Source: Acidovorax sp. A1169
Lineage (GTDB): Bacteria > Pseudomonadota > Gammaproteobacteria > Burkholderiales > Burkholderiaceae_C
DNA length: 64,000 nucleotides
Assembly: GCF_030704685.1 (NCBI RefSeq)
Contig: NZ_JAUZDX010000029.1
Coordinates: 1 to 64,000, forward strand
Direction: 5' to 3'
The notes below the pieces were generated by a model. That model saw only the letters and a list, made by a program, of their open reading frames with translations. It was not told the origin of the DNA and ran no database searches. Below, in pieces: positions 14,988-23,956 of the stretch (its first letter is position 1; every line of letters starts with the position of its first letter). The translations under genes were made by a program, and so were the position numbers.

Positions 14988-17900
14988 GCGCGTCCCCTGT
15001 ACCGCTGCGCGCGCACAGCCCGCTCACGCGTGCCGACTTCCATGCCGCACAGGGGGTGCTGCTGCTCGTGCGCAACCCGCCGCCCGCACCCCCACCCGTG
15101 AAGGGCCAGCCCGCGCTGGTGGCCGGCAACCCGGCCGAGGGCGTCGAGATCCTGCTGGCCGTGTGGGACGATGGCAGCGTGACCGCGCTCAATGGCCACG
15201 TCGACCTGGGCACCGGCATCCGCACGGCGCTGGGCCAGATCGTGGCCGAGGAGCTCGACGTTCCCCTTGAGCGCGTGAACATGGTGCTGGGCGATACCAC
15301 GCGCGCGCCCAACCAGGGCGCGACCATTGCCAGCGCCTCGATCCAGATACACGCCAAGCCCCTGCGCACCGCCGCAGCGCAGGCGCGCCACTGGCTGGTG
15401 GCTCGGGCGGCCGAGCGCCTGGGCGTGGCGACCGATGCGCTGCAGGTGCAGGCCGGCGTGGTGCAGGTGGCGGCCGACCCGGCCCGCCAGGTGGCCTATG
15501 GCGAACTGCTGGCTGGCGCGCACACCGCGCTGGAGCTCGCCGAGGCCACGCCCACCAAGCCCACGGCCGACTACACCGTGGTCGGCCAGTCGGTGCCGCG
15601 CGTGGACATACCGGCCAAGGTCAGCGGCGAGCTGGTCTTCGTGCACGACATGCGCGTGCCCGGCATGCTGCACGGCCGCGTGGTGCGCCCGCCGTATGCC
15701 GGGGCCGACCATGGCGACTTCATCGGCAACACGCTCGAATCGGTGGACCAGTCGTCCATCGCCCACATCCCGGGCATCCGGGCCGTGGTGGTGGTGCGCG
15801 ACTTCGTGGGCATCGTCGCCGAGCGCGAGGAACAGGCCGAAGAGGCGATGCGCGCGCTGCGCGTGCACTGGAAGCCCTGGCCGGGATTTCCCCGGCAGGA
15901 TAGCCCCGAGGCCTTGGCCCAGGCCATCCGTGCCAACCCCTCCACGCAGCGCCGCCTGGTGGACGAGGGCGACGTGGACGCTGCGCTGGCCGTTGCCGCG
16001 CAGTCCCTGCCGCGCACCTATGTCTGGCCGTACCAGCTGCACGGCTCCATCGGGCCCTCGTGTGCGGTGGCCGAGTGGCGCCAGGACGAGGCCTCGGGCC
16101 GTGCCCGCATGGCCGTCTGGGCCGGTACGCAGAACCCCCATGTGCTGCGCGCCGACCTGGCCCGGCTGATGGACATGGCCGATGTGGACATCGACCTGGT
16201 GCGCATGGAGGCCGCGGGCTGCTATGGCCGCAACGGTGCCGATGACGTGGCGGCCGATGCCGCGCTGCTGTCGCGCGCCGTGGGGGCGCCCGTGCGCGTG
16301 CAGCTCACACGCGAGCAGGAGCACCTGTGGGAGCCCAAGGGCACGGCCCAGCTCATGCAGGTGCGCGGCGGGCTCAATGCCGATGGCTCGGTGGCCGCCT
16401 ACGATTTCGAGACGTCCTACCCCTCCAACGGCGCGCCCACGCTGGCCCTGCTGCTCACCCGCACCATCGAGCCCGTGGCCCAGGCCTACGAGATGGGCGA
16501 CCGCACCGCGCGCCCGCCCTACGATTACGACAACCTGCGCGTGGCCGTGAACGACATGGCGCCCATCGTGCGCGCCTCCTGGCTGCGCGGCGTCTCGGCC
16601 TTGCCCAACTCGTTCGCGCACGAATCCTACGTGGACGAACTGGCCACCGCTGCCGGGGTGGACCCGGTCGAGTTTCGCCTGCAGCTGCTGAGCGACCCGC
16701 GCGCGGCCGAATTGATCCAGGCCACGGCCGAGAAGGCCGGCTGGTTGCCCCACACCGGGCCGCGCGTGCCCGGCCCCGGCGAACTGCAGGGTGTCGATGG
16801 CGACTGGGTCCAGGGCCAGGGCTTTGCCTACGCCCGCTACATCCATAGCAAGTGGCCCGGCTTCGGCGCCGCCTGGGCCGCCTGGGTGGCCGACGTGGAC
16901 GTGAACCGAAAGACCGGCGAGGTGCATGTGCGCCGCGTGGTCGTGGGCCACGATGCGGGCATGATGGTCAACCCCGCGGGGGTGCAGCACCAGGTGCATG
17001 GCAACGTGGTGCAGACCACCAGCCGGGCCCTCAAGGAGCAGGTGCGCTTCGACACCGTCACGCAGGCGGTGGACACGCGCGAATGGGGCAGCTACCCCAT
17101 CCTGAGTTTCCGCGAGGTGCCGGTCATCGAGGTGATGCACATGCCCCGGCAGGACGAGGCACCGCTGGGCTCGGGGGAGTCTTCGTCGGTGCCTGGCACG
17201 GCGGCCATTGCCAATGCGATCTTCGATGCCACAGGCGTGCGTTTTCGCGCACCGCCGTTCACCCCCGAGGTGGTGCGCGCGGGCCTCAACCCTTTGGCCG
17301 GTGCATCGGGGCAGGGGGGCGATGACACCGCAGGGTCGCTGGCAGAGCCGGCCGATGTACTGCCCACGCTGGAGCTGTCGGCTCCGGCGGTGCCTGCCAG
17401 CGCCGCCTGGCCGCGCCGGCGCAGCCCCTGGGGCCGCGCACTGGCCCTGGCTGCGGGCGGCCTGGCCATGGGCGCGGCGCTGCTGGGCTGGCGCCCGGCC
17501 ATTGCACCAGTCGCACAGACGGCAGGCGCTTCGGTCTACAACGCCGCCACCATCGAGCGCGGGCGGCTGGTCGCCGCGGCGGGCGACTGCGTGGTCTGCC
17601 ACACCGCGCCGGGCGGAATGCCGAATGCCGGTGGGCGCGCCATGGACACGCCCTTCGGCACCGTCTACACCACCAACCTCACGCCCGATGCGCAGACGGG
17701 CCTGGGCCAATGGTCCTTCAGCGCCTTCCAGCGCGCCATGCGCGAAGGCATCTCGCGCGATGGCAAGCACCTGTACCCAGCCTTCCCCTACACCTCGTTC
17801 GCGAAGATGGACGACGACGACCTGACCGCGCTCTACGCCTGGCTCATGGCCCAGCCGCCGGTGCGCTCCGAGGTCCCGGCCACGCAACTGGCGTTTCCGT

Positions 17901-18721
17901 TCAGCGTGCGCCCACTCATGGCCGGCTGGAACGCGCTGTTCCACGACGCCACGCCCTGGAAGAGCGACCCCGCGCGCCCGCCCGAATGGAACCGCGGTGC
18001 CTACCTGGTGCAGGGCGCTGGCCACTGCGGCGCCTGCCACACGCCGCGCAATGCGCTGGGGGCGGAGATGGGCGGTGCGGCCTTCCTGTCGGGTGCGCTG
18101 GTCGATGGCTGGGAGGCGCCCGCACTCACCGGCCTGTCGAAGGCGCCCGTGCCCTGGAGCGCCGACGCGCTGTACAGCTACCTGCGCAAGGGCCACAGCC
18201 CGGAGCACGGCAGTGCCTCCGGCCCCATGGCGCCCGTGGTGCAGGAACTGGCGAAGCTGCCCGACGAGGACATCCGCGCCATGGCTACCTACCTGGCCTC
18301 GTTCAGCGCGGCCCTGGAGCCAGTCGCGGAAGCATTGACGAAGGCGCAGGCCGCCGTGGCCCGGGCGGGCGCACTGGCGCCCCAGCCCGGCCAGGCCCAG
18401 CGCCTGTTCGATGGGGCCTGCGCTGCCTGCCACCACGATGGCAATGGCCCCAAGCTCCTGGGGGCGAACGTGCCACTCGCGCTCAACAGCAACCTGCACA
18501 GCGACCGGCCCGACAACCTGCTGCAGGTCATCGTCCACGGCATCAGCGAGCCGGCTTCGCGCGAACTGGGCTTCATGCCCGGCTTTGGCGACGCGCTCAG
18601 CGATGCGCAGATCGCCGAACTCGCGGGCTACATGCGCCAGCGCTATGCGCCGGGGCGCCCCGCATGGAACGATGTGCAGGCCGCGCTGGCACGTGTGCGC
18701 GCCGGCCCAGTCCATCCATAG
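14984..18721 (+). CDS. nicB: Nicotinate dehydrogenase subunit B (molybdopterin subunit fused to triheme cytochrome c)
   Basis: A 1245-residue fusion. Residues 1 to about 780 are the molybdopterin cytosine dinucleotide-binding domain of the xanthine dehydrogenase family, with LGTGIRTALGQIVAEEL, DIPAKVSGELVFVHDM, the GCYGRNGADDVAADAALLS stretch and the C-terminal PLGSGESSSVPGTAAIANA where the catalytic Glu lies. A single membrane anchor follows at about 816-836 (ALALAAGGLAMGAALLGW). Then come three c-type heme sites: CVVCH at 869, CGACH at 1015 and CAACH at 1146. The layout equals pseudomonad NicB, which hydroxylates nicotinate at C6 and sends electrons to the respiratory chain through cytochrome c. 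The start overlaps nicA, and the gene ends the rightward arm, 3 bp from a convergent gene. Substrate is supported by Hnr, Ena and nicotinamidase in the same island. Confidence 0.86.
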   Translation: MSASPVPLRAHSPLTRADFHAAQGVLLLVRNPPPAPPPVKGQPALVAGNPAEGVEILLAVWDDGSVTALNGHVDLGTGIRTALGQIVAEELDVPLERVNMVLGDTTRAPNQGATIASASIQIHAKPLRTAAAQARHWLVARAAERLGVATDALQVQAGVVQVAADPARQVAYGELLAGAHTALELAEATPTKPTADYTVVGQSVPRVDIPAKVSGELVFVHDMRVPGMLHGRVVRPPYAGADHGDFIGNTLESVDQSSIAHIPGIRAVVVVRDFVGIVAEREEQAEEAMRALRVHWKPWPGFPRQDSPEALAQAIRANPSTQRRLVDEGDVDAALAVAAQSLPRTYVWPYQLHGSIGPSCAVAEWRQDEASGRARMAVWAGTQNPHVLRADLARLMDMADVDIDLVRMEAAGCYGRNGADDVAADAALLSRAVGAPVRVQLTREQEHLWEPKGTAQLMQVRGGLNADGSVAAYDFETSYPSNGAPTLALLLTRTIEPVAQAYEMGDRTARPPYDYDNLRVAVNDMAPIVRASWLRGVSALPNSFAHESYVDELATAAGVDPVEFRLQLLSDPRAAELIQATAEKAGWLPHTGPRVPGPGELQGVDGDWVQGQGFAYARYIHSKWPGFGAAWAAWVADVDVNRKTGEVHVRRVVVGHDAGMMVNPAGVQHQVHGNVVQTTSRALKEQVRFDTVTQAVDTREWGSYPILSFREVPVIEVMHMPRQDEAPLGSGESSSVPGTAAIANAIFDATGVRFRAPPFTPEVVRAGLNPLAGASGQGGDDTAGSLAEPADVLPTLELSAPAVPASAAWPRRRSPWGRALALAAGGLAMGAALLGWRPAIAPVAQTAGASVYNAATIERGRLVAAAGDCVVCHTAPGGMPNAGGRAMDTPFGTVYTTNLTPDAQTGLGQWSFSAFQRAMREGISRDGKHLYPAFPYTSFAKMDDDDLTALYAWLMAQPPVRSEVPATQLAFPFSVRPLMAGWNALFHDATPWKSDPARPPEWNRGAYLVQGAGHCGACHTPRNALGAEMGGAAFLSGALVDGWEAPALTGLSKAPVPWSADALYSYLRKGHSPEHGSASGPMAPVVQELAKLPDEDIRAMATYLASFSAALEPVAEALTKAQAAVARAGALAPQPGQAQRLFDGACAACHHDGNGPKLLGANVPLALNSNLHSDRPDNLLQVIVHGISEPASRELGFMPGFGDALSDAQIAELAGYMRQRYAPGRPAWNDVQAALARVRAGPVHP

Positions 18722-18724
18722 CCT

Positions 18725-19210
18725 TCAGAAATGCAATGAATCCGCGTCGGCGCCCATGGCATCGGCAATCAGCCGCATGTCATGGTCGCTGATGGCGAAG
18801 AGCCCGAAACGGAACGCATAGCCCCAGCGTGCGCGGTCCTGCACAAACTCGAAGTGGTCGAGCAGCGGTGCGATGGCCGCCTCTTGGGCCGGCACATAGT
18901 CCACGTCCTTGCGGAACGGAACGAACCCGCCGCCCATGTCGAAGGCATAGGGCTCGCCGGGCTTCACCAATCCCAGCGAAACGAAGGCCTGCAACTTGTC
19001 GCTGCCACCCATGGTGACCGTGGGCGCGTAGTACGCGACCCTGTCGCCGGGCTTCACGCGCCGCAGCGGTGCGACCTTGCCGTGGCACACCTGCATGTAG
19101 CCCGCGCCCGGCTCGGCGCAGCCACGCCGCGCATGGGTTGCGCTGGCCACCGCAATCCAGTTGCCTTGGGGGGGGCGTTGGTGGCCGTGGGTGGGGCCGC
19201 TTCGGCCCAC
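18725..19210 (-). CDS. EVE domain-containing protein (UPF0310 type)
   Basis: A protein of about 161 residues. NWIAVASATHARRG, the YMQVCHGKVAPLRRVKPGDRVAYYAP stretch and LQAFVSLGLV are characteristic of EVE domains, PUA-like folds that bind modified bases. Residues 1-16 do not look like the family, and the usual Met just before the Trp-Ile is absent. A run of eight G (19168-19175) lies just there, so the start or even the frame near the 5' end may be affected by slippage or sequencing error. It converges on nicB with a 3-bp gap and is unlikely to be part of nicotinate metabolism. Confidence 0.75.
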   Translation of the reverse strand: MGRSGPTHGHQRPPQGNWIAVASATHARRGCAEPGAGYMQVCHGKVAPLRRVKPGDRVAYYAPTVTMGGSDKLQAFVSLGLVKPGEPYAFDMGGGFVPFRKDVDYVPAQEAAIAPLLDHFEFVQDRARWGYAFRFGLFAISDHDMRLIADAMGADADSLHF

Positions 19211-19228
19211 AGGTGCGACTGCACCGGG

Positions 19229-19609
19229 TCAGGCCAGTGCGTGCAGGCCGACACGGTTGCCATCCAGGTCATGGATGTGCGCGAAGAAGCCCAGGCCCGG
19301 CGGCAGCGCCTGGCGCGGCAGGGCCACTTGGCCGCCCTGGTCCAGCACGCGGGCGAGCGCCGCGTCGAGCGAGGGTGATGCATCCAGGTAGACCAGCGTT
19401 CCGGCACCGGGTGCCGCTTGCGGCGCCGTCGGCCCCATCAGCAGTGCGCCACCCGTGCCATCGGCCTCGGGGTCGTAGGCGAACACGGCGCCTTCGCTCG
19501 GCCCCATGGCCTCGCGGCGCATGGCCTGGCCCAGCACGGCTTCGTAGAAGGCCTGGGCGCGGTCCAGCTGGGTGGTGGGGATCTCGAACCAGGTGATGGC
19601 GTTTTTCAT
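19229..19609 (-). CDS. VOC-family (glyoxalase/bleomycin resistance-like) protein
   Basis: A 126-residue protein with the paired beta-alpha-beta-beta-beta modules of the vicinal oxygen chelate fold: TWFEIPTTQLDRAQAFYEAVLG at the start, and FAHIHDLDGNRVGLHA at the end. A GGAGC Shine-Dalgarno lies upstream of the ATG at 19609. Specific substrate cannot be inferred. It is co-directional with the EVE gene 18 bp away. Confidence 0.8.
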   Translation of the reverse strand: MKNAITWFEIPTTQLDRAQAFYEAVLGQAMRREAMGPSEGAVFAYDPEADGTGGALLMGPTAPQAAPGAGTLVYLDASPSLDAALARVLDQGGQVALPRQALPPGLGFFAHIHDLDGNRVGLHALA

Positions 19610-19695
19610 GGGGGCTCCTTGTGTGCAAATGAAGAAGCCACGATGGTGATGGCCTGCTGCTGACAGCGGTTTGTCAGCATGGTTGCAGCAGCCCG

Positions 19696-20124
19696 TCAGA
19701 ACTTGATCTTGACCGATGGCGCGCTGCTCTCGGCCTTGCCGTGGAACACGGCCTCGATGTTGTTGCCATCGGGGTCGAGCACGAAGGCGGCGTAGTAGCC
19801 CGGGTGGTAGGGGCGTTCGCCGGGCGCGCCGTTGTCCTTGCCGCCATGGGCCAGAGCCGCCTTATAGAAGGCCTGCACCATGGCCTCGTCCTGTGCCTGG
19901 AAGGCCAGGTGGTGCCGGCCGGTGAGGTGGCCCTGCGCCGCAGCACTTTGGCAAGTGGAGACGAAGAGCTCGTCGGCCCAGAAGTAGTTTTCGCCGGTGC
20001 CGCCCAGCGGCACCTGGAGCACCTCGAAGATGGCGGTATAGAAAGCATGGCTGGTGGCCAGATCGCGCACCACCAGCTGGATATGGTCGATCAGGCGCCC
20101 CCTGTGCAGCTCCTGTGTTTCCAT
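19696..20124 (-). CDS. VOC-family protein
   Basis: A 142-residue protein starting METQELHRGRLIDHIQLVV; the longer frame to 20220 has a poor, non-family extension. HIQLVVRDLATSHAFYTAIF, the RHHLAFQAQD metal-ligand region and YAAFVLDPDGNNIEAVFHG are standard VOC landmarks (His, His and Glu ligands). It resembles glyoxalase-like hypothetical enzymes of proteobacteria. No pathway link is evident. Confidence 0.8.
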   Translation of the reverse strand: METQELHRGRLIDHIQLVVRDLATSHAFYTAIFEVLQVPLGGTGENYFWADELFVSTCQSAAAQGHLTGRHHLAFQAQDEAMVQAFYKAALAHGGKDNGAPGERPYHPGYYAAFVLDPDGNNIEAVFHGKAESSAPSVKIKF

Positions 20125-20210
20125 GGCGCAGTCACTTGAAGTGACAACACTGGCACGGTGTGCCAGCGCCAGGGGGCGGGCACCATTGCTCTCGCCCCCT
20201 GTTACAGCTG

Positions 20211-21968
20211 CTACCGGCAACTGAAGCTGCTGGCGCTCTCTACGTCACCCGTGCCGTTGTAGCGCGCCACCTTGGGGTAGACACACAGCGGGCGCGTGCG
20301 GTTGGCCGACCAACCGGCAGGCAGTTCGGTGTTGACCACGTTGGCTCCTGCGCCGCGGGCCTGGGCCAGCACGGTGTCGGGCGCCTTGCCCTGTTCCACC
20401 CACTGCACCAGCGGCGCCAGCATGTCGAACTGGTCGGTGGCGGGGCCGCCCGAGCAGTGGTTCATGCCGGGCACCATGTACAGGCGCGCAAAGCTGGCTG
20501 CATCGCCCTTGTGGTTGGCCTGCAGCCGGTCCATCCAGTTGGCGGTGTCCACGGGGGAGAACACGCCGTCGGCCACGCCGTGGTAGACCATCATCTTGGC
20601 GCCCCGGTCTTTGAGGGTGGCGAGCTCGGCCTCATTGGGCGGCGTCATGAAGGACCAGGGCGACTCGGGGTAGAGCGCGCTGGTGGCGAACATCTTCGGG
20701 TAGTCTGTCTCCATGCTGAAGTTCAGCGCGTACTGCAGGCCCGTGGTGGCGCCGAAGGCCGCCACGGAGGAGGGCGGCGAAGTGAAGATGAAGGCCACGG
20801 CCCCGGCATCGCGCGTGGCGGGCGAGCCCAGGTGCCACTGTGCGAAGTTGACGCCGCCCACGCCCGGGTCGAACCAGGTGCCGGTGTACAGCGCCTCGCC
20901 CTTGCTGTTCTTGGGGCCGGCGAAGATGTCGGCCAGCACATTCTTCTGGGCTGGCGTCAGGCAGGTTCCGTCACGCGCGGCACCGGCGCTGCAGCTGGGC
21001 ACGTCGGTCTGCAGGTTGAAGGCGGCCTGGCAGGCCGCCACGTCGTTCACCTGCCCGTCGGTGACACCGTCCAGCGCATCGCACTTGGCGAGGATGCGGT
21101 TGCCCAGCAGCTTGTATTCGGCCGCTGTCACGGACGTGTTCAGGTCGGGCTGGCCGCTGGCATCCGGGGTGGACACCTTGGCGTACTGCTGGGCCTTCCA
21201 CAGTTGCGTGGTGGCGGCCTTGGGCAGGTGAAAGCCCGGGTTCCCGGCCAGGATGCCGTCGTACTGGTCGGCAAAGCGCGAGGCGGCCACCATGGCGTGG
21301 CGCCCGCCGTTGGAGCAGCCCGCGAAGTACGAGCGGTCGGGTGCCTTGCCGTAGGCGCTCTTGATGAGGTCCTTGGCCATGGGCGTGAGGCTGCCCACGG
21401 CCTGGTAGCCATAGTCCAGCCGGGCCTGTGGGTCCACGCCGAAGAAGGGCGTGGGCGCGCTGTGGCCCGCGTCCGAGCTGAGCACCGCGAAGCCCTGGCT
21501 CAGTGCCGGCGCGACGGGTGCCGCGCCGCTGGTCGCGCCCAGGGCCGTGACCACGCTGCCATCGAGCCCGCCGTTGGCCTGGTAGAGGAAGCGGCCGTTC
21601 CAGGCCACGGGCATGCGCATCTCGAAGCCGATGGCATAGCTGTTGCCATCGACCGCGCTGGTGCGCTGGTTCATGGCCCCCTTGACCAGGCAGTGCGCCG
21701 GGATGGGCGTGTTCACACCGGTGGCCTTGAGCTCGCCCTCGGCCACGGGCACGGCGGAGGCGATGCGCGTATTGGGCAGGGCCAGCGTGGTGGCCAGGTT
21801 GGCGCAGGACTGCAGCGTGCCTGGCGACGCCGCCGAGAGCTGCCGCAGCCCCCCGTCGGATCCGCCGCAGCCGGCCAGCAGCAGCGATACCGCGGCGGGC
21901 ATGGCGGCCAGTGCCAGGGGGCGGCTCAGTCCACGGTGCATTCTCCAGATACCCTCGTTCGTCTTCAT
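20211..21968 (-). CDS. Tannase/feruloyl esterase family lipoprotein
   Basis: A 585-residue esterase. The N-terminus carries a lipoprotein signal with lipobox LAGC at residues 31-34. The nucleophile elbow GCSNGG holds the catalytic Ser flanked by a Cys, as in tannases, with the acid in YHGVADGVFSP and the His in MNHCSGG paired with the second Cys. Members hydrolyse aromatic esters such as gallate, chlorogenate or ferulate esters. It precedes a hydroxycinnamate-CoA gene set on the same strand, so release of hydroxycinnamates from plant esters at the cell surface is a sensible role. Exact substrate is inferred, not visible. Confidence 0.88.
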   Translation of the reverse strand: MKTNEGIWRMHRGLSRPLALAAMPAAVSLLLAGCGGSDGGLRQLSAASPGTLQSCANLATTLALPNTRIASAVPVAEGELKATGVNTPIPAHCLVKGAMNQRTSAVDGNSYAIGFEMRMPVAWNGRFLYQANGGLDGSVVTALGATSGAAPVAPALSQGFAVLSSDAGHSAPTPFFGVDPQARLDYGYQAVGSLTPMAKDLIKSAYGKAPDRSYFAGCSNGGRHAMVAASRFADQYDGILAGNPGFHLPKAATTQLWKAQQYAKVSTPDASGQPDLNTSVTAAEYKLLGNRILAKCDALDGVTDGQVNDVAACQAAFNLQTDVPSCSAGAARDGTCLTPAQKNVLADIFAGPKNSKGEALYTGTWFDPGVGGVNFAQWHLGSPATRDAGAVAFIFTSPPSSVAAFGATTGLQYALNFSMETDYPKMFATSALYPESPWSFMTPPNEAELATLKDRGAKMMVYHGVADGVFSPVDTANWMDRLQANHKGDAASFARLYMVPGMNHCSGGPATDQFDMLAPLVQWVEQGKAPDTVLAQARGAGANVVNTELPAGWSANRTRPLCVYPKVARYNGTGDVESASSFSCR

Positions 21969-22076
21969 GGTGTTGTCTCCTCGTGTGTTGTCTCATGGCG
22001 CAGGCAGGCAGACCCGCAGCGCGGCCTCGAAGCGCTGTGGGATGGGGGAAAGCGGAGAGAGAAAAGGCGTGGACCG

Positions 22077-23816
22077 TCAGGCGGCAGCCATGGCGGGCGC
22101 GGTACGTCGGTGAACGTCGGCAGCAGCGGTGGACAGGCGCTGGCGAATGATGGCCAGGCGCATGTCGAATTCGGGCAGCACCCAGGTCTTGCATGCCTGG
22201 GCCGGTTCGGTCCAGCGCGGCCCATGGCTGGCGGGTGCCGCTGCGACACGCGCCCAGGCCCACTCCAGCAGCACCAGGGCCACGGCCCGCAGGTAGTCGT
22301 CGGCCACCCAGTAGGGCAGCTCGGGGTCGGTGGCGGCTGCGGCGGCCAGCGCGCGCGTGGTGTCGGCCAGGGCATTGCGCCGGGTGTTGGCGGCTTCGTC
22401 GGGGGGCAGGCCGGCACGCAGGGACGCTAGCAGTGCACACAGGCCCTGGCCGCCATCGGCCAGCACCTTGCGCACCAGCAGGTCGATGGCCTGGATCTCG
22501 TTCGTGCCCTCGTAGATCATGGCCACGCGCGCATCGCGCACGATCTGCTCGATGCCCCATTCGCGCACATAGCCGTGGCCGCCGAAGACCTGCAGGCAGG
22601 CGCTGGCGCCGTGGAAGGCCTGGTCGGTCAACGCGGCCTTGAGCACGGGCGTGACCAGCGCGCACCAGCGCTGGGCCACGGCGCGCTCGGTCGCGTCGGG
22701 GTGGTGGCGCGCCACGTCGAGCTGCAGGGCCGTGTGGTAGGCCAGCACGCGCCCGCCGTCGATCCAGGCGCGCTGCGTCTGCAGGATGCGGCGCATGGCC
22801 GGGTGTTCGGAGATCGGGTCGGGGCCGGGCGATGCCGCCATGCCCAGGGCCTTGGGCGCGCGCATCTGGCGGCGCTCGCCCGCATAGGCGTCGGCCTTCT
22901 GCCAAGCGGCTTCGAGCAGGCCCAGGCCCTGCAGGCTCACATGCAGCCGCGCAGCATTCATCATCACGAACATGGCGGCCAGGCCCTTGTGGGGCTCACC
23001 CACCAGCCAGCCCGTGGCGTCGTCGAAGCGCATCACGCAGGTGGGGCTGCCGTGCAGGCCCATTTTCTCCTCGATGCGTTCGCACACCACGGCATTGCGC
23101 TCGCCGCCCGGCAGCCGCTTGGGCACGAGGAACAGCGACAGCCCCTTGGGGCCCGCCGGCGCATCGGGCAGGCGCGCCAGCACCAGGTGCACGATGTTGT
23201 CGGTCAGGTCGTGCTCGCCGCCCGAGATGAAGATCTTGCTGCCGTTGACGCGCACGCTGCCATCAGGCTGGGGCACGCCGCGCGTACGCACCAGGCCCAG
23301 GTCGCTGCCCGCATGGGCCTCGGTCAGGCACATGGTGGCCAGCCACTCGCCGCTGGCGATTCTGGGCAGGTACTGCGCTTTCAGCGCGTCGCTGCCATGG
23401 TGGCGCAGGCATTCGTAGGCGCCGTGCAGCAGGCCGGGCGCCATGGTCCAGCCATGGTTGGCACCAGCCAGCCATTCGAACAGCACGCATTCGAGCACCG
23501 CAGGCAGGCCCTGGCCGCCGTCTTCGGGCGCGCAGGCCAGCGAGGGCCAGCCGGCCTGCCAGAAGGCCTGGTAGGCCGCGCGAAAGCCGGCGGGCGTGGT
23601 GACGCTGCCGGCCTCGAAGTGACAGCCCTCTTCGTCGCCCGTGCGCTGCAGCGGGGCAATGGCGCTGTCGACGAACTTGGCGGCCTCCTCCAGCACCTGC
23701 GCCGCCAGCCCGCCATCGGTGTCGGCAAACGGCGCCAACGCCTGCCACTGCGAAGGCGCCTGGAGCACTTCGGTCAGCAGGTGCTGGATGTCGGCCAGAG
23801 TCTGGTGTGCTTGCAT
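22077..23816 (-). CDS. Acyl-CoA dehydrogenase, long form
   Basis: A 579-residue FAD flavoprotein starting MQAHQTLADIQHLLTEVL; the 22 residues upstream in the open frame are not family-like. CLTEAHAGSDLGLVRTR is the mid-domain signature, QVFGGHGYVREWGIEQIVRD the C-terminal signature, and YEGTNEIQAIDLL holds the catalytic Glu. The length (about 580-600) matches the bacterial subfamily with an extra C-terminal helical domain. In Phd-type phenylpropanoid clusters an acyl-CoA dehydrogenase handles saturated side chains (3-arylpropionyl-CoA to cinnamoyl-CoA); that is the likely role here given the neighbours, though it could act on other acyl-CoAs. Confidence 0.88.
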   Translation of the reverse strand: MQAHQTLADIQHLLTEVLQAPSQWQALAPFADTDGGLAAQVLEEAAKFVDSAIAPLQRTGDEEGCHFEAGSVTTPAGFRAAYQAFWQAGWPSLACAPEDGGQGLPAVLECVLFEWLAGANHGWTMAPGLLHGAYECLRHHGSDALKAQYLPRIASGEWLATMCLTEAHAGSDLGLVRTRGVPQPDGSVRVNGSKIFISGGEHDLTDNIVHLVLARLPDAPAGPKGLSLFLVPKRLPGGERNAVVCERIEEKMGLHGSPTCVMRFDDATGWLVGEPHKGLAAMFVMMNAARLHVSLQGLGLLEAAWQKADAYAGERRQMRAPKALGMAASPGPDPISEHPAMRRILQTQRAWIDGGRVLAYHTALQLDVARHHPDATERAVAQRWCALVTPVLKAALTDQAFHGASACLQVFGGHGYVREWGIEQIVRDARVAMIYEGTNEIQAIDLLVRKVLADGGQGLCALLASLRAGLPPDEAANTRRNALADTTRALAAAAATDPELPYWVADDYLRAVALVLLEWAWARVAAAPASHGPRWTEPAQACKTWVLPEFDMRLAIIRQRLSTAAADVHRRTAPAMAAA

Positions 23817-23890
23817 GTTTATTGCGCCGAGGCGTTTTTTCCCAGGGTCTTGGCAACTGGCGCGGCTCAAAGCCAGCGCCACCGTGGAAT

Positions 23891-23954
23891 CGGCTTCGCC
23901 GGGCCACCGGAGGCGTCCCCCTTAGGGGGAAAGGCGCGCAGCGCCTCAGGGGGG
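23891..23954. repeat. Dispersed-type double hairpin element
   Basis: Two adjacent stem-loops, TCCCCC-TTA-GGGGGA (23916-23930) and AGGCGC-gca-GCGCCT (23932-23946), follow a CGGCTTCGCCGGGCC segment. I recognise the general wording as a repeat found between genes in Comamonadaceae genomes. It lies between the Bug receptor stop and the acyl-CoA dehydrogenase start. Its copy number cannot be seen here. Confidence 0.5.
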
Positions 23955-23956
23955 AG

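Noticed and set aside
14810..18715. A 1301-codon open frame on the minus strand antisense to nicB
   Set aside because: It is a GC-rich shadow: low complexity, no domain, and the plus strand encodes the intact NicB with cofactor and heme motifs.
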